Positions 1 through 12,650 of a DNA stretch of 64,000 nt are shown here, in pieces. Within the stretch, counting starts at the first letter, position 1. Each line of letters begins with the position of its first letter. Under the pieces are notes generated by a model that saw only the letters and a list, made by a program, of their open reading frames with translations, searched no databases and had not been told where the DNA came from. Made by a program: the position numbers and the translations under genes. Origin of the DNA: Dactylis glomerata (taxonomy: Eukaryota; Streptophyta; Magnoliopsida; Poales; Poaceae); contig QXEO01000222.1 in assembly GCA_007115705.1 (NCBI GenBank), positions 1,493,179-1,557,178 of the forward strand, written 5' to 3'.

Positions 1-29
1 CACATCATTGTGGATGTCTTGTCAGGGAC

Positions 30-3000
30 ATGGTGCCGATAAGCATTCAATATTGGTATAAGCCCAAGGCGGCAAAGGGAGAGCCAGCACAGCCAGTGCC
101 AGAAGAGGGTGCAGCGGTCAATTATGTCACCAAGGTCTTGAAAGATAGACTTTGGGATTCCCTCATTCCACATTTCAATCTGCCGGTCACCGAGTCCCTG
201 GATGAAGCAGAGCAACAGAAGGAGAAAGTCAGGGAGTGGGCTCTTAAGAAGATGGCTGCACAGTTCAATAACCACAAGAAGAGGTTATGGAACACCTATG
301 TCAACGCCGATCGACAAGCTCCAGAATTTACTGGCCCCAATGAGTTCCTGCGGGATCACTGGGATGCATTTGTGGAGTACAAGGAGTCAGAGCTGGGTAA
401 GCTAAGGAGTCAGAAAAATCAGGCAAATGCCGCGAAAAAGAAATATCACCATAAGTTGGGTCCAGGCGGCTACAAAAGGGCCGAGCCTAAGTGGGATATG
501 CAAGAGGCCGCCCTACGAGAAAAAGGCATCGAACCAGAAACAGAACAATGGCCCAGAAGGTCAAGAAATTGGGCACTTGCCCATGGAGCTGTCTATGATG
601 AGAGAACAGGGAAATTAGTTCAAGAGAAGAAACAAATTGCTGAACCCCTGGGAGCACTTGTCAAGACAATCGCCGAGGTTCAAGAGGGGACGTTCAAGCC
701 GGACAGAGAGAACGACGAGCTGACAAAGGCCCTCGGGAACAAAGAACACACAGGACGAACACGGGGTCTGGGTTCTGCTATTCCGTGGAGGTCTGGGTTC
801 TCCGAAGAGAGCCAGACTTATAGAAGCCGAGAGAGAGCGAAGAAGCGGAAGGCGCAGGAGGAGGCCTCACGGATAGAGAGCATAGAAAGGCAACAGGCTG
901 AGCTGAGAGAGTTGTATTTGCTGCAGCAGAAGGCACTGGAGGAATTAAAGTCGCAAGGGGCAACTCAGCATCAGCAACACCTAGAACATGCATCAGGCGA
1001 CCGATCTCAGCGGAGAAGCAGCGTGGCTTCCACGGAGGTACCGATGGTTCACTACCCCCGTGGATGATATCACCAAGAAGACAGACTGTCAGCTGCATTA
1101 TCCCATGAAGAACATATCGATGAAGGTGGCGGTTGGCTATGTCTTGCCATCTGGACCTGGACAAACCTGGCATGGCCGTGAGATTCGACCTGGCTATGCT
1201 AAGGTCGGGGTGGATGCAATTGAAAGGGGGTATGAGTCCCTCCTTCTTGACGTCGCTGGACCTGAAGAGGAGGAAAAACTGGGAGAAGTATTGGGTGGTA
1301 TAATTCTTTGGGATAAGAAACACATCGTGTTTCCAGGCTCGGCGCCAAGGCGGCCACCCTCTCCTCCTAGTCCTCGCAATTCACCACCTCCCGACGACGA
1401 CAGGGACGACTACCACCATACCCCGAGTCCACATCGATCTCCACCTCAATGTCAGCCGCCTCCGCCACCTCCGCCGCCTCAGCCCACTCGTAAGTCCCAG
1501 AGTTGTGGCAAGTCCGCTGCTATGTCCACTAGCAATGTCTCTCCGAAGAAACGGGCCAAGATAGCTAAGGCGGTGCCGCCTCCTCCTATCGAGAAGACTG
1601 CTGAAGAAATTGAGGCGGAGGACAGAGCCAAAGTGAAAAGGAAGCTCGCAGCCCTACGCCCGACCCCTACACCGAAGCAGGTATATACTCTGGAACAGAA
1701 GGAGTGGGCCTTTGATATGCTTACCCAACCTTCGCAATATGAATTGCGTAAGCCAGATGACTACAAGCGTTGTTTGGATAAGCAGGTAGATGCAAAAAAG
1801 AAGCTAATAAGACAAACGTAACTGCAAGAGGGAAAAGAGACGTTGCCCAGCTTGGAGCACAGACCAAAAAATCAATCTCCCCGCTAAAGGTCTTTGCTAG
1901 TGATGCTGGTGGGAGTGTTGCTCAACCCAATCCCGCCGACTTTGCTAAAGAAGCTGGTTTGACTCTTTCTCAATTGCTAGATGAAGGTATCACCCCAAAG
2001 GCGCCTATAGCACGGCAATATGAAAAGGGGAAGAGTCTGGTCCCACCTGAGATTGAAATGAATCTACCAACGCAAATGCGAAAATTGCATAAGTGGTACC
2101 TGCAAGCCGCAAAGGGCACGCAAGATTTTCTCCTTATGCAAATCACAAAGGACCATTTCTTAGGTCAAGACTTGGTGCATATTGAGTTTGATGAATTCTT
2201 TCAGCTATTCAATCAAGACGCGCTCGACAAATATCTCGTCAGTGCCTATGTTCTGTAAGTGATTCATTATTTCTATAAGTCTCTAGCTCAACTCGTTCTT
2301 TGCATGTAATTTTCCTCACTACGCTGTTTATTATGCAGAATGAAGAGTATGGAATCTAAGAAAAGGAATGACCTCCAACTTGGATTCATTGATCCAAACC
2401 GAGTTAACGGAGCGATGATACAAAGGAATCGCAAGGAGACGGAGGATAACTTGCTAGAGTTCCTACTTACGCAGGAATACCGAGCTAGAATACTCTTTCC
2501 GTACAACATCAGGTGAGTGTTACTATCTTATACACAGTTACTTTTCCTTACTCGATGTTATAAGTGTAATTGATGAGTTTATTAACTTACATAATTAAAC
2601 TTGCACGCAGTTACCATTGGATTTTGCTAAAGATTGAACCTGACTATGGAAGGGTTCAAATCTTTGACTCGATGGATAAACCACTTAATGAATACCAAAG
2701 CATCCTTGATGTGATGGATAGGTAATTTTAATCATTATGGCATTATATCGGTCTCTTTCGTTCATCTATAACTCATCTATTTATTTTCTTTGCTCGGCAG
2801 TGTTTGGAAACGGTTTATACGCATAGTTAAAGGTGAATGGAAAACTGAGCTAATTTACCGTCAGATCGAGGTAAGTCGTACGAGCTAGGTCCACACATCC
2901 CTTTAATTCTAGTTTCAAATACCATTAAGTATATCAATCTTGATATGTCACTGACTAAAATCTATTCTCGTAAAGTGTGCGAGGCAGCCTTCGGGAACTA

Positions 3001-3282
3001 ATCTATGTGCATACTATACTTGCGAGAACCTTCGTGCACAGGTCACTGAAGGAATTGATTTTCAAACAGTAAGTAAATAATATACTGACAAATTCATTTT
3101 ATTGGCATCAATTTTGTTATGATGATTCATATTCATATTATTCTTCTTCTTCGTAGTTCGAAGCAAAGCGGAAACTGCTCTCACCGACTGAACGCGTAGT
3201 AGGAATTCAAGAGGAATTAGCCGGATTTCTGCTTGAACATGTCATTAACCCAAAGGGTGAATTTCATGCCGGTTTCGATTAG
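30..3282 (+). pseudogene. CACTA-encoded protein with C-terminal Ulp1-like (C48) cysteine protease domain, frameshifted
   Basis: Not the transposase: this is the second gene of plant CACTA elements. Visible parts: a basic, coiled-coil-prone N-terminal half (30 to about 1040), a segment with GYVLPSGPGQTWHGREI and a proline-rich linker (about 1090-1815), then SQLLDEGITPKAPIARQYEKG (about 1970-2040) and a spliced protease domain. Probable exons by GT-AG sites: to 2255, 2339-2512, 2611-2721, 2801-2870, 2976-3068, 3157-3282. The protease keeps candidate catalytic residues: His in YHWILLKIEPDYG, Asp in VQIFDSMD, and Gln and Cys in QPSGTNLCAYYTCENLR. The reading frame changes near 1040 and again near 1805, so the copy is probably dead. 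Domain identity comes from motif recognition; exon ends are inferred. In-element Ulp1 domains are known in CACTA elements and are not host SUMO proteases. Confidence 0.75.
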
Positions 3283-3569
3283 ACAATGTTTATAATTAAA
3301 CACAAGTCGTGATCTTATGTGTGTGAACAAGTTGTATATATACTTGTATGCATGTATATGCTCGGTGAACCAAATATATTATATATATGTATTGTTTTAT
3401 ATATTATGTTGTAATGCTGTATGAATAAGTATATAAGAAAACTTGTTTGAAATGAATCAAACAATTGAATGGAGCAAAATACAAATATACCCTAAACCCT
3501 AGACCCCTAAATAACAATTGAAATCCAGAAAAATAAAGAAGCAGAGAGGCTGCCACGTGTGGACTCTTT
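3283..3569 (+). other. CACTA-1 3' untranslated and AT-rich spacer
   Basis: AT-rich sequence between the stop codon of the Ulp1-like gene and the subterminal repeats. No gene seen. Confidence 0.6.
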
Positions 3570-3772
3570 AGTCCCGGTTCTTAACACGAACCGGGACTAA
3601 AGACCTACGCCCACGACCGCCCGGCCCCTGCCACGTGGTCACTTTTTAGTCCCGGTTCGTATAGCAACCGGGACTAAAGATAGGGCATCAGTCCCGGTTG
3701 GTTAGTCCCGGTTGCGCAACCGGGACTGAAGGTCCATACGAACCGGGACTGATGCCCTGTTTTCCACTAGTG
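3570..3772 (+). repeat. CACTA-1 subterminal repeat array and terminal inverted repeat
   Basis: At least six copies of AGTCCCGGTT in both orientations (around 3570, 3590, 3648, 3667, 3688, 3704, 3719 and 3742) form short hairpins, followed by the terminal CACTAGTG palindrome at 3765-3772. In En/Spm-like elements such arrays are binding sites of the element's own DNA-binding protein and hold the ends for transposition. Confidence 0.85.
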
Positions 3773-3801
3773 AACATAAGTTTATTTCTCCTCCTGCTAG
3801 T

Positions 3802-4149
3802 TTGATTAATTTAACATTTGAGCTGACCTTTTTCAAGAAGACTACCTGGAAGGTAGTAAAGACTGAACGATCAATCCGTTTGCCTGCACCTCTTTTGTTT
3901 AACCTTGATCACAGGAATGGATGGTCGCTTACAGAAGATGAGCTTGATGCATACGTAGAGGAGCACCCGCCGCCTGTGCACGACGAGGAGGGCGGCGAAG
4001 AGTTGGGGCAGCCCTCCAACACTATGAATTTTCCATATGCGCAGCCTTATTATGATTATGCGCCATCAGCTTCATCTTCGCGAGAACAGGGGTACGATTA
4101 CACCTATGATGACCCACCGGCTTGGAGCAGCTTCCAAAGCCGGCATTGA
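3802..4149 (+). pseudogene. C-terminal tail of the G1 ORF
   Basis: About 115 codons are open, with an acidic stretch (DELDAYVEEHPPPVHDEEGG) and a Tyr/Ser-rich end that stops at SSFQSRH. The upstream coding part is cut off by CACTA-1. It resembles the gag-like ORF end of non-autonomous Triticeae Gypsy elements, but no conserved domain is present, so the role is inferred from position only. Confidence 0.45.
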
Positions 4150-6126
4150 TCTCCACTTAGGCCAAAAGCCTAAGCTTGGGGGGAGGTACGCCGACGATTC
4201 ACTCATCTACATATCATATTCTGTCGGACCTTTGTATATTCATGTTTCGCTTTCTTTATTGTTTTCGTTCTTGTTTTCATTGCTTCCAAAACACAAAAAG
4301 ACCAAAAATATTTCTGTTGTTTCTCTTCATTTGGTTCTTTGGTTTTTTACCTTTGGTTTACTTTATTTGCTATTTTCGGTTGCTACTTGAAAAACCCAAA
4401 AATATTTGGCTTTGATTGCTATTTCCTTCCGCTTTTGCTTCAAAAATCGAAAACACAAAAATATTTGTTGTTCTTCTTTGGTTTTGTAAAGCTTGTTGCA
4501 GAGTTTAGTCTCCCGTTACTCCATTGGAGCTTGGTATTCACTTTATATTATTCAAGCCACACAAGTGAAGAGCAATAATGACGACATATGACAATCCGGG
4601 ATGTGGTAAGAGGCTGGTATGAACTCTATTTGTTTTCATTTTTGTACATATACTCATCTATGTGGACATGCTTAGTCAGTTCATGTGAGGTATATGTCAT
4701 CTAATGGATGCTTTGTAGTTCTTGCTCTCATATGATTAGTTTCAATCTACTATTAGCCTGTAGCATGTCATGTAGATGCTTGCATGCATTATTTTATTCA
4801 TAGTATGGTATGATTTTATGGTATCCACCTCTGAAAGCTTCATTTGAATCGACTTGGCACATGCTCAAGCATGCATATGACTGAACAAAAAGTCAATTAA
4901 GCCTCGATGATCTAAACTGCCTCAGAGTTCTTGTATCATTTTTATGCCTATATTAATTTTGTTTTGTCGCAAGCATGATTATGATAGTTATTGCTCTCTC
5001 GATTGTCGCTTCCCAGTCTTTTGCTAGCCTTCACTTGTACTGAGTATGAGCTCTACTCGTGCATCCAATCACCAAAAACCAAGTCTTCCAAAGAGTCCAC
5101 TATAAATTCCTATGCATGGTATTTGTAAGCCATTCCAAAGTAAATTTTCATGTGCTACCTTTCAAAACTTTCAACTACTTCTCATTTTGTGCCACTGTTT
5201 TTAGCTCATGGGGACGTAGTGGTCGGAATTACTATCTTCCATATTAAATTAAGTACCCCTCGACTAGGCAGCTTCATCTGCTCGTCATTAATTTTGCAAG
5301 GGAGCTGGTCAGACCATTATAATCTTAATTCTAAAAAAAGGGGCACTCCTCCAAAGGAATGTGAAAGTTGGTGGGCACCCGATGGAATCGGTTAGCCATG
5401 GTTTGAGAAAGGAAAAAGGTGGGGAGGAGTGCCAAAGCTTTATAAAAAAAGCACCAATGTGCCAAATTTCAAAGAACTCGGAACCGCTCTCACTTGTTTA
5501 TTATGGAAGATAGTAAGTCCCCATTGCTAGTCGTTGACATAGAACAACCACCTCTCAAAAGAAACTTTTATCTCTGTTTTACAAATGAAAAGCTCTAGCA
5601 CATGTTAAATCACTGCTTCCCTCAGCGAAGGGTCATTCGTTTACTTTTATGTTGAGTCACCATCTTCTAACTTTTAAGCACTTCTTGAGAGCATAGCTGT
5701 TATTCTTAGTGTAATGTGCTTGTCCCAGAACACGGTTAATTGTGGTATAACTATGATGCTTGTATCTTTGATATTTCTACTTCTAGTCTTCCCTTGGACT
5801 TCAGAGGTGCCTCAGCATTTATGTTTTGCTCTACAAATAAAGGCAAGTGGGATACCATTTTCTCATATTATTTATGCATATTACAATCTTGTAGCTTCTC
5901 ATGCACATGTTACTTGCTATTAGTGCATTGGCACTCTTTCATAGCTTGCTTGACTATGAGGTGACATTAGTTGCATATTTCTTATTATGAATTGCCTGAG
6001 TACTTGATCACATAGTTAGTATATATACATCATATGAGCAAATGTGTTCGTCAAAGTTTCTTTTATCGCTCACAGTTGTTAACTGAATTGCTTGAGGACA
6101 AGCAAATAGCTAAGCTTGGGGGGAGT
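4150..6126 (+). other. G1 noncoding 3' interior and polypurine tract
   Basis: AT-rich interior without a believable gene. It begins with an AGCTTGGGGGG motif shortly after the ORF and ends with the same kind of motif directly before the LTR. That final tract is the probable plus-strand primer. Confidence 0.6.
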
Positions 6127-7523
6127 TGATACGTCCAAAACGTATCTACTTTCCCGAACACTTTTGCTATTGTTTCTCCTCTAATTTGTGTGTTTTGAAT
6201 ATAACTAACACAGACTGACGCTGTTTTCAGCAGAATTGCTCTGGTGTCTCGTTTTTGTGCAGAAATTCAACTTCCAGTAAAAATTCGGGAAAAATTACCA
6301 AAAATCATATTTCACCAGAAGACCCACGGAGCCAGAAGACCGGAGGGAGAAGTGGCTCGAGGAGCCGTCACAAGGTGGTGGCGCGGCCCAGCCCTGGCCG
6401 CGCCACCCCTATGTGAGGAGGCCCCAGGCCCCCTCTCGACCTCCCGTCTCGCGTATATATACCCCCTGACGACTTAAGATCGGGGAGACGGCGTTTTTCC
6501 CAGATAGACTTCCGCTGCGCCACCGCCATCAGAAACCGCGATTCGGAACCAGAAACTCCGTTCTGGCACCCTGCCGGGACGGGGATTCGGAGGAGATCTT
6601 CATCACCATCACCACCGACGCTCCTCCATCGACCATCCATGACTCCCCCATCCATGTGTGAGTAATTCCCCCGCTGTAGGTGAGGGGATGGTAGGGATTG
6701 GATGAGATTGTTCATGTAATTTGATATGAGATTGATAGGGCATAGTGCATAGTATCTTTATTTAGTGCCTATGACATTGTTGCAACTTGTTGTGCTTAAT
6801 GCTTGTCACTTTGGGCCCGAGTGCCATGATTTCAGATCTGAACATGTTATTATTTCTATGATGATACTTGTTGTTTATGGTCTTACCTACAAGTTGTATA
6901 CACATATTGTTGTCCGGAACCCGAGGCCCCAAAGTGACAGAAATTGGGATAACCGGAGGGGATGGCTATGATGTGAGGATCACATGTGTTCACTGAGTGC
7001 TAATGCTTTGCTCCGGTACTTTATTAAAAGGAGTACCTTAATTACCAGTAGTTTCCCTAGAGGCCCTGCTGCAACAGGCTGGTAGGACAAAAGATGTCGT
7101 GCAAGTTTCTCCTTGTGAGCACGTACGACTATATACGGAACACATGCCTATGATTGTTTGTACTAGGATGCTTTATCATTATTTATCTGCAATGCCCGTA
7201 TCTCATTGATTTCATGAATTATCTTATCCATGCAACGCCCGTTATCCATCCCTATACCTACAGTATTTGTTCCTACTGTTTACAACCGTTACTTCTACTG
7301 CTGCTATTTTACTACTGCTGTTACTGTTTTCCTACTGTCACTGCTATAAAACTGTTGCTACTGATAAACCGCTGCGAGTAAGACTGTTTCCAGGTGCAGC
7401 TGAATTGACAACTCATCTGTTAAGGCTTGCATATATTCTTTGGCTCCCCTTGTGTCGAATCAATAAATTTGGGTAATACTTCCCTCGAAGACTGTTGCGA
7501 TCCCCTATACTTGTGGGTCATCA
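6127..7523 (+). repeat. G1 3' LTR
   Basis: 1,397 bp beginning TGATACGTCC and ending GGGTCATCA, so TGAT...ATCA ends. It contains a TATATATA promoter-like box near 6453-6460 after a GC-rich stretch. The inverted copy at 31703-33092 matches over its whole length with small differences. Confidence 0.85.
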
Positions 7524-8752
7524 GTCCCTAGAGCCATTTTTAGGTGCTCAAGATCCTCAAGAAGTTTAGCATTAACAAAAACAAGCTTATCATTTTTTAA
7601 TTTTAAATCATTTGCCACCTCAAAAGCACTATCATGGGTTTCCTTTACTCTAGACAATTCTAGAGCAAAATTCTCCTCAAGAGCTTCGTTGGTGCATTGT
7701 TCTTTTAAAAGAGTCTTTTTAAAATCATTGGCAAGACTATGAAGATTCTCAATAGTTTCTTCTTGCTCTTCGTCATGAGATTGAAGCTCAACAATAATTT
7801 TCTGGCTCTCAATAGCAGCAACCAAAATATGAACGAAGTTAGAGCAAGCAATTTTGTTCTTACCAATAGCATGAAAGACTATTTCTCCCTTCTTTTTTAA
7901 AGAGGCGACATAATCATCCTCTTCTTCATGATCACTAGATATAGTGGGTTCCAAAGAAGGAGTTACCTTTGAATCCCTAGCCATAAGACATATGTGGGAA
8001 CCGAGAGATGATGATGAGGATGAATTACTTGAAGCTCCAATCAAAACTTTGTCTTGGCCAATAGAAACTCCGGTTTCCTCTACATTGTTAGCCACACAAA
8101 GACTAGAGGAAATAGAGGCATTTTTATCATGGCCACTAGACAGAGCAAGCATATCATCATGAGATTTATTTAAGCAACTTACACATGATATGCAAGGACT
8201 AACACAAGCATGTAAAGCATTTATGGTGCTAGAAGTGTTAAAGTCCAAAGATGAAGCATTGCAATGAGATCGAGATGAATGATTATCAAAAGTAAGCTCA
8301 CTATCAACATTAAAATTTCCATCACCACTCACCATGTCATTACCTTGTGTCTTGCCACACATCAGTGAAGTGGAAGAAAGTTTATCACGGCCGGAAGTGG
8401 AAGAAATACACTCATCCTCAATAAACTTGGACACATCATATTTTTCTTGAAGCTTTGTCCATAACTCATGAGCATTCCGAAAAGGCATAATGGACATCAC
8501 AACTACAATGCTCACAACATTGGATAAGACATTAACAGCTTGAGCAGTGAGATAAGAGTTCTTCTCATCCTCTAAAGATAGATTTATGGGATCCTTAGGA
8601 GGAGAAAAACCCATATCTACAATTCGCTCTATATTTGGGTCCATGACCCAAAAATGATTAAGCATGCGAATTCTCCAAGTATCATAATTTGTGCCATCGA
8701 ATATAAAAGTGTCATTGTGCACTAATCCCCTAGCCGACATCTTTGCTCTCAA
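7524..8752 (-). pseudogene. C1 gag-like protein, truncated by G1 insertion
   Basis: The N-terminus carries the Copia gag signature FDGTNYDTWRIRMLNHF (about residues 18-34) and continues with NAHELWTKLQEKYD (about 113-126), as in UBN2/DUF4219 gag proteins. The Met at residue 5 (8740) is an equally good start. The rest is Ser/Asn-rich, then acidic, then a long coiled coil to the break. No CCHC zinc knuckle is seen in about 410 residues. The frame stays open up to the G1 boundary; the last few codons before the stop at 7505 come from the G1 LTR. Protease, integrase and RT would lie beyond the inserted G1, outside the window. Confidence 0.72.
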
Positions 8753-8780
8753 GGCGGTGAAGCCTAAAATGAGAGACCTA

Positions 8781-8792
8781 GCTCTGATACCA
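8781..8792 (-). promoter_or_regulatory. C1 primer-binding site, initiator tRNA-Met type
   Basis: On the minus strand TGGTATCAGAGC starts two bases after the LTR end, the classical plant Copia arrangement of LTR, two bases, then TGG. It gives a direct comparison for the abnormal junction in C2. Confidence 0.9.
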
Positions 8793-8794
8793 AT

Positions 8795-11084
8795 TGAAAG
8801 GACACGAATGTCGCCTAGAGGGGGGTGAATAGGCGATTAAAACTTTTACGAAAGGCTTGAACAAATGCAGAAATAAACTAGCGTTTAATTTGTCAAGCTT
8901 ACAAAACCTAATAAACTAGGCTCACCTATGTGTACCAACAACTTATGCTAAGCAAGACAAGTAGCAAGGTGATAGCAAGATATATAACTTCAAGCACGAT
9001 GGATATCACAAATGTAAAGTGCATAAGTAGTGGAGCTCGGATAAGAGTTACCGAGGCACGATGAAGACGAAGATGTATCCCGAAGTTCACTTCCAAAGGA
9101 AGCTAGTCTCCGTTGGAGAGGTGTGGCGGCTTAATGCACTCCGAACGCCACAAAGGCCTCACCTTGAGATGTGGTAGCACAATGCTCACAAAATGCCACA
9201 AAGGCTCACCTCAAGATGCGGAGGCACGCTACACACCAAACGCCACAAAGGCTCATCTTATTCTCCTCGCGCTCTCGCACAAAGCAAGATGCCACGATCC
9301 ACTATGGGACACTTGAGGGCGGTCACCGAACCCGTACAAGCTTGGGGAAATCTCCACAACTTAATTGGAGGCTCCCAAGAATCGCCACAAAGGCACCACA
9401 AAGGGTGGAGAATCTTCACAAATTAATTGGAGACCCCCAAGTATATGCCACAAAGGCCACTAAGCCGTCTAGGGTTCCAAGAACCCAAGAGTAATAAGCT
9501 CACAACTTCCACTTACCGAATCTCCGAGGAGAACTCAAACTGATGCACCAAATGCAATGGCAAGAGCACACAAAGTGCTCAAATCCTTCTCTCCCAAATT
9601 CTACCAAAGCAACAAATGCTATAGAGGAATATGAGAGGAAGAACAAAGGAAATCCACAAAGAACTCCAAGATCTAGATCCAATAGGTTCCCCTCACTTAG
9701 AGGAGATTTTGATTGGTGGAAAGATAGATCTAGATCTCCTCTCTCTTTTCCCTCAAGAAGATGCAAGAATCATTGGAGGGATTGAGAGATAGCAAGCTTG
9801 AGAAGGTCAACAATGGAGGAGAGAACTTGCAAGGATGGTTGGGGATCCATTGGGGAAGAAGACCCCCTTAAATAGGTCCCCCAAAATCCAACCGTTATGC
9901 CCAGAAATCATTCGGGACGGAGTCTCCGCCCCTGGGCCGGAGTCTCCGGTGCCCCGAGGTCATTCGGGGGCCTTAGGACGGACGATTCAGGTGCCAGGCC
10001 GGAGTTGGGCCGAAGACTTTGCGTCTCGGGCCGGAGACTCCAGCCACCCAAAAACTGGCAGCAACACCATTATGAAAACGACCATAACTTGAGCATCCGG
10101 ACTCCGTTTTTGATGATCTTGGGCTCGTTGGAATCACAACAATGAGCTCTACAAGTATATGCATAGAAACATCATAGTCCAACAAGGGAGGATAAAACAA
10201 AATGATGAGAGGTTTGACCTCTCTTCAAAGACGAATCGGTAAAACCTCCAAACACCAAAAACTCAATAAGTGTTTCATGCAAAATCCGTTTTTGATGAGC
10301 TAGAGGTTGTCATGGAAATAACCACAAGCTCTAGAACCTCACATGGATAAAAGCCAAATAAGAACCAAGAAAGATGATGCCAAGAATACAAAGGTTTGAG
10401 CTCTCTCCGAACGATACGACTAAGTTACTCACTCGAGAGCCCCTCTTGATAGTACGGCTACCGATCCTATAACCCGGTCTCACAACTAACACTATGAGAC
10501 CGGTAAGAAAGAAACCCTATCAAGAACATACATTTTCCTTGCGCATTCCACTTGAGCTAGATTATGACCGTCTTGTCTTCCTCAAGTTGGAACACCTTTC
10601 TTGATCTTGATTGCTTGGTGAAGTCTTGCGAATTGCTCCCCCATACACACTATGGGAAAGACTCTCTTTAAGCATATCTTCACATATCCATGATCACAAT
10701 ATATGTGGCAAGCTTCAAGCATATGATCTCTTCTAGATTCCATCTTGAACTTGCGCTTCGGCTTGATCAATTCTTGAATCAACTCTTCTTTATCCACAAT
10801 GATGGTGTCTTGAAGATTCACATGAGATCTCACTCAATCTTATTCTTCAAGACACACTTGATATAGGCTCAACTCTCTTATGACTGACTTTAGATCACTC
10901 CTTGAATAACACCTTGGTCATCACAAAACCTTCTTTATTTCCATCTTCATACAACCTTGAAACCAACAAATGGTTCAAGCATTGTCTATGGACAAGTCCT
11001 ACAAATATAACTCAATGCAACCATTAGTCCATAGGGATTGTCATTAATTACCAAGACCACACATGGGGGTACCATGCTCTTTCA
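8795..11084 (-). repeat. C1 5' LTR
   Basis: 2,290 bp; on the minus strand it starts TGAAAGAGCATGG and ends GTCCTTTCA, so the ends are TG...CA within a longer TTGAAAG...CTTTCAA inverted match. It holds short reading frames but no gene. A diverged relative of its end is found at 33873-34289. Confidence 0.85.
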
Positions 11085-11568
11085 ACTGCCAGTAGATGTA
11101 TGAGGGCAATATGCAGCTGCTGACCAAAAGCTAAATAGCCGGGATTTCACTGAACATCCGGGACATCTCTTTACTGGCTGGCCAACCTGTCTACCAGGAA
11201 AGAATTGAGACTGCCAAAAAAGGTATAGCTCGGAGGGCAGACAAACATCCGGTAAAAGAAAAACAGTCGGCAAAGAGTATTGTCGGCAGGGTTATAGCGG
11301 GCAGGCTGAACAGCCGGGGAAAAACCTTTGCCGACAGTTATGCTGCCGGCTTAGGTGACCTTTCCCGGCAGAAAATGTGCCTCCACATTTGGTCCATGGT
11401 GTAGTGGTTGGTGCTCTGATGCGCTGGTTATTTAGGGAATCTTATTGGTGGCATGCCAAAATCAGCGTTAATGGCGTACAAGCGGCATGCTACCGGTATA
11501 TTGTCACTGGTAATGGTTACCGGTGGCATGTTAGTTCCATGCCACCGGTAACTCAAATACTTGTAGTG
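11085..11568. mobile_element. CACTA-like terminal fragment(s)
   Basis: The stretch is full of short GCCGGCA / TGCCGAC and ACCGGTGGCATG motifs in both orientations and ends ACTTGTAGTG at 11568, the inverse of a CACTACAAGT terminus. This looks like the subterminal region and right end of a CACTA element without coding sequence. The left end was not found, so the extent is uncertain. Confidence 0.5.
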
Positions 11569-12650
11569 TGCCTGCAATACATGTCACTGGCAAATATTAC
11601 CGCTCGCATGACATGGCTGCGCCACTAGTGAAATACACTATATTGGCGTGTTACTTAACACGTTGTTGCTATAGTTTCCAATGGAAAAACTACGCAGTGG
11701 TGGCAGGGAATATCGATTTTGATACGGCCTATTCACTGCCATGGCAGCTTTTTCATGCATAAAATAGTAGGGTGAATAATTTTGTCTATCTCATCTAAAG
11801 TTGTGGAAGATCTTCTATTCATATAGTACTAATTGGTCCATCTCATCTAAAGAAATTACAATGGATCAATACATCAAGTAGAACCATTTAACATAAGTTA
11901 AACAAGATATCATCTAACACATAAAAACAACAATAAGGAAAAAAGGTAAGGGCATTAAACATATGTAAAACAACCTATCATCTAACATAGAACAATCACA
12001 TGAACACAATCATGATGAACTGGATGAAGATTACAAAATTATTCACCCTACTAAACCTGATGTTATTGCCAACTTCATGGTTGCTCCTTCTAGTCCCATA
12101 ATTCTACAACATGAAAAAGTGGGGTCATTATATTTATTTTTCACTAACTCACACTAGTGTCAACTTTATGTTTGCTCGTCTTTGTTGGCCTTGTGGACTA
12201 GAAGTCTAGTCCTAAACCCTTTAAATGTGTTGTTGCTTTAGCCGATCACTTATTCCTCACACTCGTCCTACGAGTTATAGAGTCTTAGAATCTCTCGCTT
12301 TGCATGCCATACCACTTCTTCTACCAACACTGGATATCGTATGTAACATAAGCAAAGCATCACAAGTTCATGCATGATTAGAAATGGCAAAGCATCACTA
12401 GTTTATCATACCAAATGTGTCGACAGAGAAGAAGATTTCACACTGCAGGCATGATGCACATCGTGATGGGTTATGATCGTGCTCACCCTTAGCTAGGACC
12501 TCCCGGACTGCAACCTGAGAGGCCTGTAGAAAAAGGACGGAGTGAACAAGTTCTTTAATCAACATACATTGTCAAGTAAACACCTTTGTTTAGTAATAAA
12601 CCTGAACGAAAATTTATGCTGTGTCCCTGTCTCGGCTATTATTTGTACCA
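11569..12650. other. Unassigned AT-rich sequence
   Basis: No gene recognised. A CACTAGTGAAATACAC motif at about 11624 could be another CACTA end. Near 11770-11850 a phrase like GTCCATCTCATCTAAAG occurs twice. Otherwise nothing supportable. Confidence 0.5.

Larger units (their letters stand above)
1..3772 (+). mobile_element. CACTA (En/Spm-type) DNA transposon CACTA-1, 3' part
   Basis: The right end is clear: an array of AGTCCCGGTT / AACCGGGACT subterminal repeats ends in TTTTCCACTAGTG, the inverse of a CACTAGTGGAAAA terminus. The three bases that follow (AAC, 3773-3775) would be the 3-bp target duplication, but the left end lies outside the window so this cannot be confirmed. The coding part is the second, TnpA-like gene of CACTA elements with a Ulp1 protease-like tail. 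Directly downstream begins the interior of an LTR retrotransposon, so this element inserted into element G1. Assignment to CACTA is firm; no family name is given. Confidence 0.88.
3773..7523 (+). mobile_element. Gypsy-like LTR retrotransposon G1, 3' part
   Basis: Runs from the CACTA-1 insertion point through internal sequence and a polypurine tract (AGCTTGGGGGGAGT, about 6112-6126) to a 3' LTR (6127-7523). The visible interior has the tail of one ORF and then about 2 kb without coding sequence; no RT or integrase is seen, but most of the element is off-window. The noncoding interior is clearly related to that of F1 (47,750-48,960), including the stretch around TCCCAGTCTTTTGCTAGCC, although the LTRs differ. 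A second, inverted copy lies at 31703-33871. It ends inside the gag gene of Copia C1, so it inserted there; the expected duplication is GTCCC at 7524-7528. Confidence 0.8.
7524..11084 (-). mobile_element. Copia-type LTR retrotransposon C1, 5' part (minus strand)
   Basis: Read on the minus strand: LTR (11084 to 8795), two bases, primer-binding site complementary to initiator tRNA-Met, leader, and a Copia-type gag that is cut at 7524 by G1. The expected 5-bp target duplication flanking the LTR is ACTGC at 11085-11089; the other end is off-window. Confidence 0.82.

Noticed and set aside
778..1323. Minus-strand ORF opposite the CACTA ORF
   Set aside because: Shadow frame of the sense coding region; no start context or domain.
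2339..3282. Host SUMO protease gene
   Set aside because: The Ulp1-like domain is continuous with CACTA-specific sequence and lies inside the CACTA terminus; the copy has frameshifts.
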